DNA of 64,000 nt from Sphaerothrix epifaneia (lineage in GTDB: Bacteria; Cyanobacteriota; Cyanobacteriia; Phormidesmidales; Phormidesmidaceae): the NCBI RefSeq assembly GCF_042788235.1, contig NZ_JBHZOL010000075.1, positions 62,001 through 126,000 of the forward strand. The letters run 5' to 3'. The notes below the pieces were generated by a model. That model was not told the DNA's origin. It did not search any database and saw only the letters and a list, made by a program, of their open reading frames with translations. The translations under genes were made by a program, and so were the position numbers. Shown piece by piece: positions 41,629-50,028 of the stretch (the stretch's first letter is position 1; each line of letters begins with the position of its first letter).

Positions 41629-43308
41629 TTATGAGCAGGCTTGATCGGCTGCCTGGGGTGACGCCAGGTAAAGATAAAATCCTTCACTGCGCACAATTCG
41701 AGGCCCGTCAAAAGCGGCTAACGGCTGAATGGTGGGTAGCCTGGTAGCATCCAGCGCTTCGGTTAGAACCAAAAGCACTGCCGAATGCTGCTGGCAGCCA
41801 ATCCGCATAGCATCAGCCAAAATGTTGGCTGTTTGAACTTTGGCGTGCCGGGTTGTCCAAAAAGAACGAAACTGGTTTTTGGCCGGGTCATAAATCGGTT
41901 GGTCGAGGTAACCCGATAGGGTCAGGGCTGGGCGCTGTTCGTAGCCCACAATCGGCAAGGTTTCTAATCCCTGAGCTTGAATAAACTCGGCTACGTCTCG
42001 GCTCATCGAAAAGGGATAGTGCAGATCAATCGTGTAGGCAAACACGCCTGCGATCGCCTGGGTGACTAAAAGCCCGGTAATAAACTTCTTTTCTGTAGAC
42101 CGACTCAGCGTTTGCAGAGCCAAACCCGATTTGGCTAATTTTGGTTGGGATAAGTCTGTAGATCGAGCCATCCAGATACAGGCTAAGAACAAGAAAAAAA
42201 GATGCCCATAATGTCTGATCTGTGAAGGATATAACCACCAGGCACAGACAATAATTAAACTGCTGCCCAAGCAATACGCCAGCAAAACCGATCTTTGAGC
42301 AGCCAATAGCCTAACTGAGCTAAACGCTAAACCCAAAGAGGCAATTAAAGTCAGCAGACCACCGATTCGCCAGTCTTCTAAGTGCCAGTTTGCCAAAAAA
42401 ATGCCTACCAAATCAAAAATATTGCTGTTCCAAAAGTCAACTTTGAAGTGGGGTATAGGCACATAGCTTTGCCAGATATAGCTTAAAGATTGCAAAAATT
42501 CATAGTTTAGATGGGTCAAAAAAAAGTCCAGTCCACCCGCAAGTTTTACCCCTATTTTTTCAGGCTGAACAGTGTTGGCTTGAACGGCCACCCCCAGTTC
42601 TGAACTAGCCGCTGCGATCGCCCGCAAGATAGGAACAGCCGCCAAAATCCAGCCCAAAATTACAATCAGGCCACTAGCAAGCAGTTTTGACGGGTTTTGG
42701 CGGTGTAGCTTACTGAGTTGTTGCCTGTCACTTAAATCAACTATTAGCGCTATTGCTAAAACACTACTTAAAATCAAAGCATAGAAATTCGTATTAGCTA
42801 AACCAGCCAGACAAACCGCTAGAGCTAAAATTCGCTTATCTCTAGCTTTGTAAAGGCTGCAAAATAAAAACAAAAATAAAATACCAATTGCATAATTACG
42901 GCTAATCAGGTTGTATTCATAAAAAGGAAAATAGCCAAAGCAAAATAAAGTTTTTTGCTGCCAGCTAAAAGGAGAAAACCTGACAAACAAAAAAATAGAG
43001 CTAGCTGAAACGAGCAGATGAAACAGCTGCATCGCCATTGGATTATGCGTAAAGGTGGTAATCGCATAGGCGCAGAGATACCACAACGCCGGGTGGCCTT
43101 CGTACTGAAAGTTGTAATACAGATCAAGCAGCGAAGAACTATCGCGCACCAGCAACCAGGCTTGTAGCTCGTCTCGCCACATTTCATGGTGCAAAAGCCC
43201 TATCAATCCCAACAACCCAAAAGCCGTCGTCAGTAAAATCTCTCTGCCGACAAAGGGCAGCCTTTTGACTGTGAGCTTTTGCAGTAGCCAATACCGACTT
43301 TTATGCAT
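41629..43308 (-). CDS. GT39-like membrane glycosyltransferase / polytopic protein
   Basis: A 559-aa protein with about ten transmembrane helices. The first periplasmic loop contains HHEMWRDELQAWLL, an acidic R-D-E motif in the position of the catalytic acidic pair of GT39/ArnT-type lipid-linked sugar transferases, followed by YEGHPALWYL. The C-terminal part (about 440-559) is soluble. It probably transfers a sugar from a polyprenyl donor (inference from fold). It is not clustered with other polysaccharide genes. Confidence 0.7.
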   Translation of the reverse strand: MHKSRYWLLQKLTVKRLPFVGREILLTTAFGLLGLIGLLHHEMWRDELQAWLLVRDSSSLLDLYYNFQYEGHPALWYLCAYAITTFTHNPMAMQLFHLLVSASSIFLFVRFSPFSWQQKTLFCFGYFPFYEYNLISRNYAIGILFLFLFCSLYKARDKRILALAVCLAGLANTNFYALILSSVLAIALIVDLSDRQQLSKLHRQNPSKLLASGLIVILGWILAAVPILRAIAAASSELGVAVQANTVQPEKIGVKLAGGLDFFLTHLNYEFLQSLSYIWQSYVPIPHFKVDFWNSNIFDLVGIFLANWHLEDWRIGGLLTLIASLGLAFSSVRLLAAQRSVLLAYCLGSSLIIVCAWWLYPSQIRHYGHLFFLFLACIWMARSTDLSQPKLAKSGLALQTLSRSTEKKFITGLLVTQAIAGVFAYTIDLHYPFSMSRDVAEFIQAQGLETLPIVGYEQRPALTLSGYLDQPIYDPAKNQFRSFWTTRHAKVQTANILADAMRIGCQQHSAVLLVLTEALDATRLPTIQPLAAFDGPRIVRSEGFYLYLASPQAADQACS

Positions 43309-43483
43309 GCAACCTCTTCACTAACCGACGACTCATCGCCGTCATCGAAGCACCTTGGTTGCACCCAGTATGCCCACAGCCTTGTTGCATCATAGGCCAG
43401 CTCAGCTAGCCCATGATGCGATCGCAGTCAAAACAACAGCAGCTTTACAGAACCAGGCACTCGGCTAAAACTAGCTTTGCGGC

Positions 43484-44791
43484 CTACGAAGCAATAAATT
43501 CATTCCACTTCTGCACCAGGTAAACCTGCTCATCCATGGTTGAGTTCCAAACCACGATGTTGCCGAAGCGCTCATCAAACGAGCCACCATCGCGAATCGC
43601 CCCTTGTTTTTCGAGCGTTTTGCCAAAGGGATCGACCATATCTTCCGATGCTGGTTGACCTTCGTACCAGAAAGCCCACTCCGCTTCTGACATATACTTC
43701 TTCGAATTTTCAGGAGCAGCGCTGTAGTAGCCTTGACGCCCCAAGAAAGCACCCACCCAGCCCTCTAGCATCCAGTTGATGTATTCATAGGCGGCATCTA
43801 GCTCAATGCCAGAAAGATTACGCGACAGGCCGACGCCACCGCCCCAGCCCCGGTAGCCTTCTTTCAGCGGCGCGTAAACACATTCCAGCCCTTGAGACTT
43901 AACAGCCGTAACCGCAGGCGACCACATCGACTGTAAAACCACTTCACCAGAGGTCATCAAATTCACCGATTCATCGAACGTCTTCCAGAAGGCTCTAAAC
44001 TGGCCTGCTGACTTTTGCTCTTTCAAAATATCGGTAATTTGATCAATTTCGGCCTGGGTCATGTTGCCTTTGTCAGCAAAGGTCATCAGCCCCAAAGCTT
44101 CCGCCACCATTGCCGCATCCATAATGCCAATGGAAGGGATATCGAGAATCGACGTCTTGCCCTTAAACTCTTCATTGAAAAGTTCTCCCCAGCTTTCAAT
44201 CGGGCGGGTGACCAAATCAGGCCGATATCCCAGCGTGTCGGCATTGTACTGGAAAGGAATCAGCGTTACATATTCTGTGGGTGTAGGCGAAAACTCGGTG
44301 GAGTCAGGCCCGGTTAAGTACATCACCTTGTAAGGAGCCGTCCCTTGAGAGGTTTCAACCGGCATACCGTTAAATTTGCCTGTGGTAAAAAAGCTGACAA
44401 TTTTGTCAAAGCTGGTGATACGGCTCACTTCTACCGGCTGCAAATTCCCGGAAGGGACGACAAGCGGCAAGCTAAAATATTCGCCATCAAAAATGTCGTA
44501 CTGTTTGGGTTGGGTAATGGCAATTTGATTGTTTTCTTCGGTACTGAGTGCCCGCATTTCTAGCTTGAAGCCTAGATCTTCTTGGGCGCGATCGCGGATT
44601 TCGTTAATTTGCGACACCCCAGTACCAATCAACCGCAGGGTGATATCTTGAATCTTATTGGCGTTCACCTGTGGCCCTGAAGCCGGGTTGTTGGGGGTAC
44701 CTTTCGGCGCTGAACTACAGCGAGTAGCGGTGAGAAAAGCGCCAGCAGCTAAGCCTGTGCGAATCACTTGACGACGTGAAATTTTAGTCAT
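43484..44791 (-). CDS. ABC transporter substrate-binding protein, PotD-like, Tat-type signal
   Basis: A 435-aa periplasmic binding protein. The N-terminal SRRQVIRTGLAAGAFLTATRCSS is a twin-arginine type signal, with a Cys that may be lipidated. The mature part has the PotD/family-1 layout (DIFDGEYFSLPL, VTLIPFQYNADTLGYRP, SWGELFNEEFKGKTSILD, AAYEYINWMLEGWVGAFLGRQGYYSA). The ligand could be a polyamine or another small organic compound. The ATP-binding gene lies 76 nt upstream on the same strand. No permease gene is nearby. Confidence 0.85.
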   Translation of the reverse strand: MTKISRRQVIRTGLAAGAFLTATRCSSAPKGTPNNPASGPQVNANKIQDITLRLIGTGVSQINEIRDRAQEDLGFKLEMRALSTEENNQIAITQPKQYDIFDGEYFSLPLVVPSGNLQPVEVSRITSFDKIVSFFTTGKFNGMPVETSQGTAPYKVMYLTGPDSTEFSPTPTEYVTLIPFQYNADTLGYRPDLVTRPIESWGELFNEEFKGKTSILDIPSIGIMDAAMVAEALGLMTFADKGNMTQAEIDQITDILKEQKSAGQFRAFWKTFDESVNLMTSGEVVLQSMWSPAVTAVKSQGLECVYAPLKEGYRGWGGGVGLSRNLSGIELDAAYEYINWMLEGWVGAFLGRQGYYSAAPENSKKYMSEAEWAFWYEGQPASEDMVDPFGKTLEKQGAIRDGGSFDERFGNIVVWNSTMDEQVYLVQKWNEFIAS

Positions 44792-44867
44792 ACGGCTAGA
44801 TTTTATAAAGGAAACTAATCAGGTTGACGGTGTGAGAAAACCAACCCTGTGGTCATCACCCAAACGG

Positions 44868-46037
44868 CTAATGCGCCAGAAACACGCAGTCTGCGGCTGA
44901 CCATTCAACCGCAACGACCTGGCCTTCGGCTAGGGGAGTTTGCATTAAGTCGGTCGTGCGAGATTTGTACAGCATTTCAGCCCCGGTTTTTTCGCTCATC
45001 AGCGTTACCCGCGTGATGTAGCCTGTAAATTCAATGGCGGTAATACGGGCGCTCAGGCGATTAACAGCAGGTTCAGGCTCAGCTACTCTAGAGAGCGATC
45101 GCAACTTCAGGCGATCGGCGCGGACACAGCAGGCTGCTTGAGTGCCAGCTTGGGCAAAGTCACCCCGGCAAAGCAAAGTCCCTAACCCCTCCACCGCTAG
45201 CTGAATCAGATGCCCCTGGGTATCGTGAACCACACTGCTGACTTCGCCCATAAAAATATTGTTATCTCCCGTGAAGCGAGCCACAAATTGGGAAATCGGC
45301 TTGGCAAAAATTTCCTGCGGCGTCCCCACCTGGTCAATACGACCATGATCCATCACCACAATTTGATCGGCTAGGGCATAGGCTTCATCCTGGTTATGGG
45401 TGACTTGAATAAAAGTCATGCCAAACTGTCGCTGTAGCTTACGCAACTCACCTCGGGTTTTGACCCGCAAAGATTCATCTAAAGCACTAAGCGGTTCATC
45501 TAATAGCAAAACTTGGGGACGCGTAATTAAAGCACGCGCCAAGGCTACCCGTTGCTGCTGACCGCCACTCAGCATGTGGGGTTTGCGGTGAGCAAATTGA
45601 CTTAGCCCCACAATCGCCAGCATCTCTTCTACTCTTGGCTGTCGGTCTGCCTGAGATAGCCCCCGCATTTTCAAGCCAAATTCCACATTTTGCCAGACCG
45701 TTTTGTGCGGAAACAAAGCATAGTTTTGAAACATCATGGCGGTGTTTCTTTTGGCTGGCGGCAACTCATTAATGCGAGTCTCGCCAATGTAAATGTCACC
45801 TTGGGTAATTTCTTCGTGGCCAGCAATCATGCGCATAGTGGTGGTTTTGCCACAACCGCTTGGGCCGAGTAAGCAGCAGTAAGACCCTGCCGGAATGTGT
45901 AGCGTCAGGTTTTCGACGGCTACCACCGCGCCATATCGCTTGGTGACAGACTGTAGCGTTACCCCTTTGGCATTGGCAACGGGCTGAGTCAGCGCTGAGT
46001 CAGCTACCTGAGCCGAAGTGAATTGAGTCTCTGGCAT
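44868..46037 (-). CDS. ABC transporter ATP-binding protein, PotA-like
   Basis: A 389-aa ATPase: Walker A GPSGCGKTT, signature LSGGQQQRVALARAL, Walker B VLLLDEPLSALDE, H-loop VTHNQDEAYALAD, then a C-terminal TOBE regulatory domain (about 290-389). It is typical of the spermidine/putrescine and Fe/sugar import class. It precedes and is co-oriented with the substrate-binding gene, so one transcript is likely. Membrane subunits must be encoded elsewhere. Confidence 0.9.
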   Translation of the reverse strand: MPETQFTSAQVADSALTQPVANAKGVTLQSVTKRYGAVVAVENLTLHIPAGSYCCLLGPSGCGKTTTMRMIAGHEEITQGDIYIGETRINELPPAKRNTAMMFQNYALFPHKTVWQNVEFGLKMRGLSQADRQPRVEEMLAIVGLSQFAHRKPHMLSGGQQQRVALARALITRPQVLLLDEPLSALDESLRVKTRGELRKLQRQFGMTFIQVTHNQDEAYALADQIVVMDHGRIDQVGTPQEIFAKPISQFVARFTGDNNIFMGEVSSVVHDTQGHLIQLAVEGLGTLLCRGDFAQAGTQAACCVRADRLKLRSLSRVAEPEPAVNRLSARITAIEFTGYITRVTLMSEKTGAEMLYKSRTTDLMQTPLAEGQVVAVEWSAADCVFLAH

Positions 46038-46424
46038 AGATTAAACATCCCTCGCGATCGCCCAGCCCATTAGACAACGTCACCGTCCTGACAGACTGAA
46101 TCACAGCTTAAAAATCAGTGATGAAATGGCTGATTGACCTGAAAATATTTGTCGGGCTAGGGATTTGGGAGTGCCAAATCCCCAGGCAAACCCCACAACC
46201 CAATTGTCAAACCCCTATGGTTAGACAAGACAATCAACTCTGTCCATTCATAGAATCTTGAACTAGAGGTTACTGTATCTCTCTATACCATTTACCCGAC
46301 TGGTAACAGCGGATTCTTTACATCTAGATGCGATTTTGAACCTCTACCAGTAGAGTAGTGTGAATCCCTTTAAAGCAATGTTCAATTGCCAGCCTTTTGT
46401 TCGTTTTTCCCTGTATTAACTACT
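46038..46424. other. divergent intergenic region between the ABC genes and the catabolic pair
   Basis: 387 nt with no gene. It holds a perfect 9-bp inverted repeat GGGATTTGG / CCAAATCCC at 46160-46168 / 46174-46182 with a 5-nt loop, about 120 nt upstream of the ATPase gene. It could be an operator or leader hairpin. Confidence 0.55.
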
Positions 46425-46823
46425 ATGACGAGTTCTGCTAGCTCCAAACTTGTGTTCATTTGCGGATCGGCGCTGCGGGGTCAGCCCGATCACTCCAACT
46501 TGCAGTCTGCGACTTTCGTTCGTGCCGCCAAAACAGCCCCTAAATATCGTCTACACGCCGTCGGCAATGGCTGGCACCCCGGCATTTATCAAACCGAGTC
46601 TAATGGCATTGCCATTCCGGGCGAACTTTACGAAATGACAGCAGCGCAATACGAATATTTGAAGGACAACGAACCCCCCCACATGTATCCCGAAACCATT
46701 GAGTTAGAAGACGGTGACAGCGCGATCGCCTTTCTCTATCCCGCCGATTTGATAGCAGCCCATAGCTGGCCAGATATTTCCGACTACGGTGGCTGGGCCG
46801 CCTATAAAGCAGCGCAAGGGTAG
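46425..46823 (+). CDS. allophanate-hydrolase C-terminal-like protein (GGCT-like fold)
   Basis: A 132-aa protein beginning MTSSASSKLVFICGSALRGQPDHSNLQ, with YRLHAVGNGWHPGIYQ, IPGELYEMTAAQYEYLKDNEPPHMYPETIEL and IAFLYPADLI. This is the gamma-glutamylcyclotransferase-like domain found at the C-terminus of allophanate hydrolase (AtzF) and as free-standing cyanobacterial proteins. It lies directly upstream of a hydantoinase gene, which fits a role in ureido or cyclic-amide nitrogen breakdown. The ATG at 46425 is used rather than an upstream alternative at 46386. Confidence 0.8.
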   Translation: MTSSASSKLVFICGSALRGQPDHSNLQSATFVRAAKTAPKYRLHAVGNGWHPGIYQTESNGIAIPGELYEMTAAQYEYLKDNEPPHMYPETIELEDGDSAIAFLYPADLIAAHSWPDISDYGGWAAYKAAQG

Positions 46824-47017
46824 CCAATGCCGTAATGGCAGACTAAAGACACCGCCAGAGAGACAGGCGGGTGCAAGCATTCCGGGTTTCTGCAGCCCCC
46901 GCTTAGGCACTCACTAAGCAGCTTTACCGCCACCCAAACGCCCGCCCACCCCAGCCTACAGCCCCCCATTACTATCCTCTCCTCACCCCCATCCTCACCC
47001 CTCTCCCCCTCCCCCTC

Positions 47018-48430
47018 ATGCCACTCACCCTAATCAAAGGCGGTCGCATCGTCACCGCAGTCGATGACTACACCGCCGATATCCTCATCCGCGATGGGCA
47101 AATTGAAACCATAGGCCGCGATCTCGCTGCTGAGTCTGCCGACGTACACGATGCCACAGGGCTGCTGGTCTTTCCTGGCGGCATTGATGTTCACACCCAT
47201 ATGGAAGGCCCCCAAGGCCCCGCTATGAACTGCGATACCTACGAATCAGGGACGATCGCAGCGGCCTTTGGCGGTACCACCACGATTGTTGACTTTGCTT
47301 ACCAGTCAAAAGGCGACAGTGCTAAAAAGACGCTAGACGATCGCGTAGCGCTAGCCGATCCCCAAGTCTGCATTGACTACAGTTTTCACCTGATTCTGGT
47401 AGACGTTAACCGGGCAGTGCTGGCTGAACTGCCAGATGTGATCAATCACGAGGGCGTCTCCAGTTTCAAAATGTACATGGCCTACCCTGACATTTTGATG
47501 GTGGATGATGCCGCCATTTTTCGCACCATGCGCACCGTTGGGCATCATGGCGGCATGGTGAACCTCCACGCCGAAAACGGTCAGGTGATTCAAGTCTTAA
47601 TTGAAGAAGCGCTAGAGCAGGGCAATACTGCCCCCAAAGCCCACCTGCTCACCCGCCCCCGGCTGATGGAAGCTGAAGCGACGCACCGGGCAATTCGGAT
47701 TGCGGAATTAGCAGAAGTGCCTGTCTATATCGTGCATCTTTCTGCCCCAGAAGCGCTAGAAAGCGTGGTAGAAGCTCGCGATCGCGGTTTGCCAGCCTTT
47801 GCTGAAACCTGCCCGCACTATTTGTTTTTAGACGATAGCCAATACGATCATCCCGGCTTCGAATCGGCCAAGTATGTAATGACGCCGCCGCTGCGATCGC
47901 ATCACTGCCACCAAGCCCTATGGCGAGGACTACGATTTGACGATTTGCAAATTGTCGCCACCGATCACTGTCCTTTTTGCATCAACGAACGGACGATGGG
48001 GCTAAAGTATTCTAAACAACTGGGGCAAGACAACTTCAATCAAATCCCCAACGGCGCACCAGGGGTAGAAACGCGGCTGGTCTTGCTCTACGACGGCGGC
48101 GTTCGTTCAGGCAAAATTTCGCTCAACCGCTTTGTTCAGTTGACCTCAACCGCTCCGGCCAAAATGTTTGGCTTGTTTCCACGCAAAGGGGCGATCGCCA
48201 TTGGCAGCGATGCCGACCTGGTGCTGTTTGACCCCAACAAAACCCAAATTCTCAGCGCCCAAACCCATCACTCCAACGTAGACTACAGCCTGTTTGAAGG
48301 GCGCGAAGTCACAGGCTCAGTCGAAAAGGTGTTTTTGCGCGGTGAGCTAATTGTAGAGGGGACGCAGTGGCTTGGCCGCAGCGGCATGGGTCAGTTTCAA
48401 AAACGCGGCGCTTCAGGCCGAATTTTGTAA
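47018..48430 (+). CDS. dihydropyrimidinase / hydantoinase
   Basis: A 470-aa amidohydrolase opening the ring of dihydropyrimidines or hydantoins. Metal-binding motifs: DVHTHM (first His pair), SSFKMYMAYP (bridging Lys), HAENG, VYIVHLSAPEA and TDHCPF (catalytic Asp). The family C-terminus HHSNVDYSLFEGREVTGSVEKVFLRG is complete. With the preceding allophanate-hydrolase-like gene it suggests use of pyrimidine- or hydantoin-like nitrogen sources. The upstream 194 nt are pyrimidine-rich (CCCCTCTCC runs). Confidence 0.92.
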   Translation: MPLTLIKGGRIVTAVDDYTADILIRDGQIETIGRDLAAESADVHDATGLLVFPGGIDVHTHMEGPQGPAMNCDTYESGTIAAAFGGTTTIVDFAYQSKGDSAKKTLDDRVALADPQVCIDYSFHLILVDVNRAVLAELPDVINHEGVSSFKMYMAYPDILMVDDAAIFRTMRTVGHHGGMVNLHAENGQVIQVLIEEALEQGNTAPKAHLLTRPRLMEAEATHRAIRIAELAEVPVYIVHLSAPEALESVVEARDRGLPAFAETCPHYLFLDDSQYDHPGFESAKYVMTPPLRSHHCHQALWRGLRFDDLQIVATDHCPFCINERTMGLKYSKQLGQDNFNQIPNGAPGVETRLVLLYDGGVRSGKISLNRFVQLTSTAPAKMFGLFPRKGAIAIGSDADLVLFDPNKTQILSAQTHHSNVDYSLFEGREVTGSVEKVFLRGELIVEGTQWLGRSGMGQFQKRGASGRIL

Positions 48431-48436
48431 AAGTAT

Positions 48437-49342
48437 TCAGTCCGCTACTCCCTGCAAAAACGGCAAAATCTGCTCTGCTACCTCATTGCCATATTCTTCA
48501 GCCATGCCTAACGTTCCGGGCAATCGCCCGACTTGCACAGGTGCCAAGGCCGCGATCGCTTCCATTTCGGCTTTGGAGGCAGTTGGGGCTTGCTCGGCCA
48601 CCACAACCATCAGCGGCAAGGTCAATTTTTCCAAGTAGGCCAAAAACTCAGCTCTGGTTTGTACCGGGTCTAAGCTACCCGTGACAAAAGCAGCAGGGGC
48701 GTAGCGGCCACCAGGCTTTTGGGTGTTTTGATAGCGCTGCTCAAGGTAGGCGGGGGTAAGCTGGCTGTCATCTACAAACACATGACGGCGATACATCCAT
48801 TTGAGAAAGCTTGGTCGGGTATTGAGGCCATAGAGGGCTTGCCCTAACAACGGCGATCGCACCAAGGCTTTAACGCCCTTGCGTATGGCAGGGGGCACAC
48901 CCATAACAGCTAACGGGCCGCGCCAGGTAGGGGCAACCAGTACCAGTTTTGAACAGGTTTGGGGATGGGTAGCAGCCAGTTGGAGGGCATAGCCAGCGGC
49001 ATGTCCGGCAGCGATGACGATAATTGGTGCGGTGAAGTGCGATCGCACGAAGTCTGCCAAAAACGGGTGATAGAGTTCGGGGCAATAGTCTAAGGGTGGG
49101 CGATCGGAATCGCCAAATCCAGGCCAGTCAAGCACGGTGACTTGAAAGTGAGCAGCCAGTTGGGTCGCTAACGGCTCCATTTCCGCGCGGCTAGAAACCG
49201 TGCTAAAAGCTGGCAGCAGCAAAACGGGCTGACCCTGACCACAGGTTTCGTAAACAACTGTCAAAGACTGCCACTGCCTCGTCCCGACGGTGCCACCGCA
49301 GCGTGAGACATGGGTTGAGATCTTGGAGTTAGTCGCTAACAT
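48437..49342 (-). CDS. alpha/beta-hydrolase-fold protein lacking the nucleophilic Ser
   Basis: A 301-aa protein with the fold's order of motifs: PVLLLPAFSTVSSR (oxyanion region), VTVLDWPGFGDSDRPP, nucleophile elbow IVIAAGHAAGYALQLA, and ALVRSPLLGQALY. The elbow reads G-H-A-A-G, so the expected Ser is Ala (GCC). The acid (about SLDPV) and terminal His are also unclear. It is therefore probably non-hydrolytic or uses other chemistry. AGGAG lies 5 nt before the ATG at 49342, which decides the start against longer readings that overlap the next gene. Confidence 0.8.
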   Translation of the reverse strand: MLATNSKISTHVSRCGGTVGTRQWQSLTVVYETCGQGQPVLLLPAFSTVSSRAEMEPLATQLAAHFQVTVLDWPGFGDSDRPPLDYCPELYHPFLADFVRSHFTAPIIVIAAGHAAGYALQLAATHPQTCSKLVLVAPTWRGPLAVMGVPPAIRKGVKALVRSPLLGQALYGLNTRPSFLKWMYRRHVFVDDSQLTPAYLEQRYQNTQKPGGRYAPAAFVTGSLDPVQTRAEFLAYLEKLTLPLMVVVAEQAPTASKAEMEAIAALAPVQVGRLPGTLGMAEEYGNEVAEQILPFLQGVAD

Positions 49343-49433
49343 ATTCTCCTGCACAAAAGCCTGCTGTTTTATTATCTCTGGCACGCTCAAAGAATCGGCG
49401 CTAGCGTCGGTGCCAGATGCCCATCGACCTGCT

Positions 49434-50024
49434 TCAATCCGCCATAAAATACAAACCACTTTCGGTACAGATACCGTCTAGTCGCCTATCCCAAGGCGCT
49501 TTGGGAATTTTGGGCAGTCTGGCATATTCAAAAATAATGCCAATTGTAGGTTTGCCTATCCAGGCGGGCTGGCTTAGCAGCCGATCATAATAGCCCCCGC
49601 CATACCCCAGACGATAGCCTTTGATGTCGCAGGCAACCGCAGGCACCAAAATCAGGTCTACCGTCTCTGGCTCAACGAGCGGCGAGTGGGGATGTGGTTC
49701 CCAAATACCATAGGCTCCAGTCTGTAACGGCAAAGACCCGTTGGGATACCAACGATGCCAGATAATTGACTTTTCGACACAGCGCGGCAAGCCCCAAGAT
49801 CGCTGGATTTGCAGTAAGGGAGACAAATCAGGTTCCTGGCGAAAGCTACAGTAAGCCAGAATCGTGCGGGCTTGGGTAAATAAAGGCAGCGCTTTGAGAT
49901 GGGCACAGATGCGATCGCTTTTTTGCCGCCAAAGCTGAGGCGGTATTGCCTGTCTCGCTTTGAGCAATCGCTGGCGCAAAGCGGCTTTTTTTTGTTGAAT
50001 CGACTGTGAGTTAGTGAGCGTCAT
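49434..50024 (-). CDS. 5-formyltetrahydrofolate cyclo-ligase
   Basis: A 196-aa enzyme converting 5-formyl-THF to 5,10-methenyl-THF with ATP. Signatures are KKAALRQRLLKARQAIP, ILAYCSFRQEPDL, LILVPAVACDIKGYRLGYGGGYYDRLL (nucleotide/substrate loop) and GIIFEYARLPKIP...DGICTESG. It is of full family length. It ends 91 nt before the hydrolase-like gene and begins 4 nt from the stop of the pentapeptide fusion gene. Confidence 0.93.
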   Translation of the reverse strand: MTLTNSQSIQQKKAALRQRLLKARQAIPPQLWRQKSDRICAHLKALPLFTQARTILAYCSFRQEPDLSPLLQIQRSWGLPRCVEKSIIWHRWYPNGSLPLQTGAYGIWEPHPHSPLVEPETVDLILVPAVACDIKGYRLGYGGGYYDRLLSQPAWIGKPTIGIIFEYARLPKIPKAPWDRRLDGICTESGLYFMAD

Positions 50025-50028
50025 GGCC

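Noticed and set aside
46160..46182. Inverted repeat read as a terminator
   Set aside because: It lies upstream of the ATPase start in a divergent region and has no T-run on either strand, so it is kept only as a possible operator or leader hairpin.
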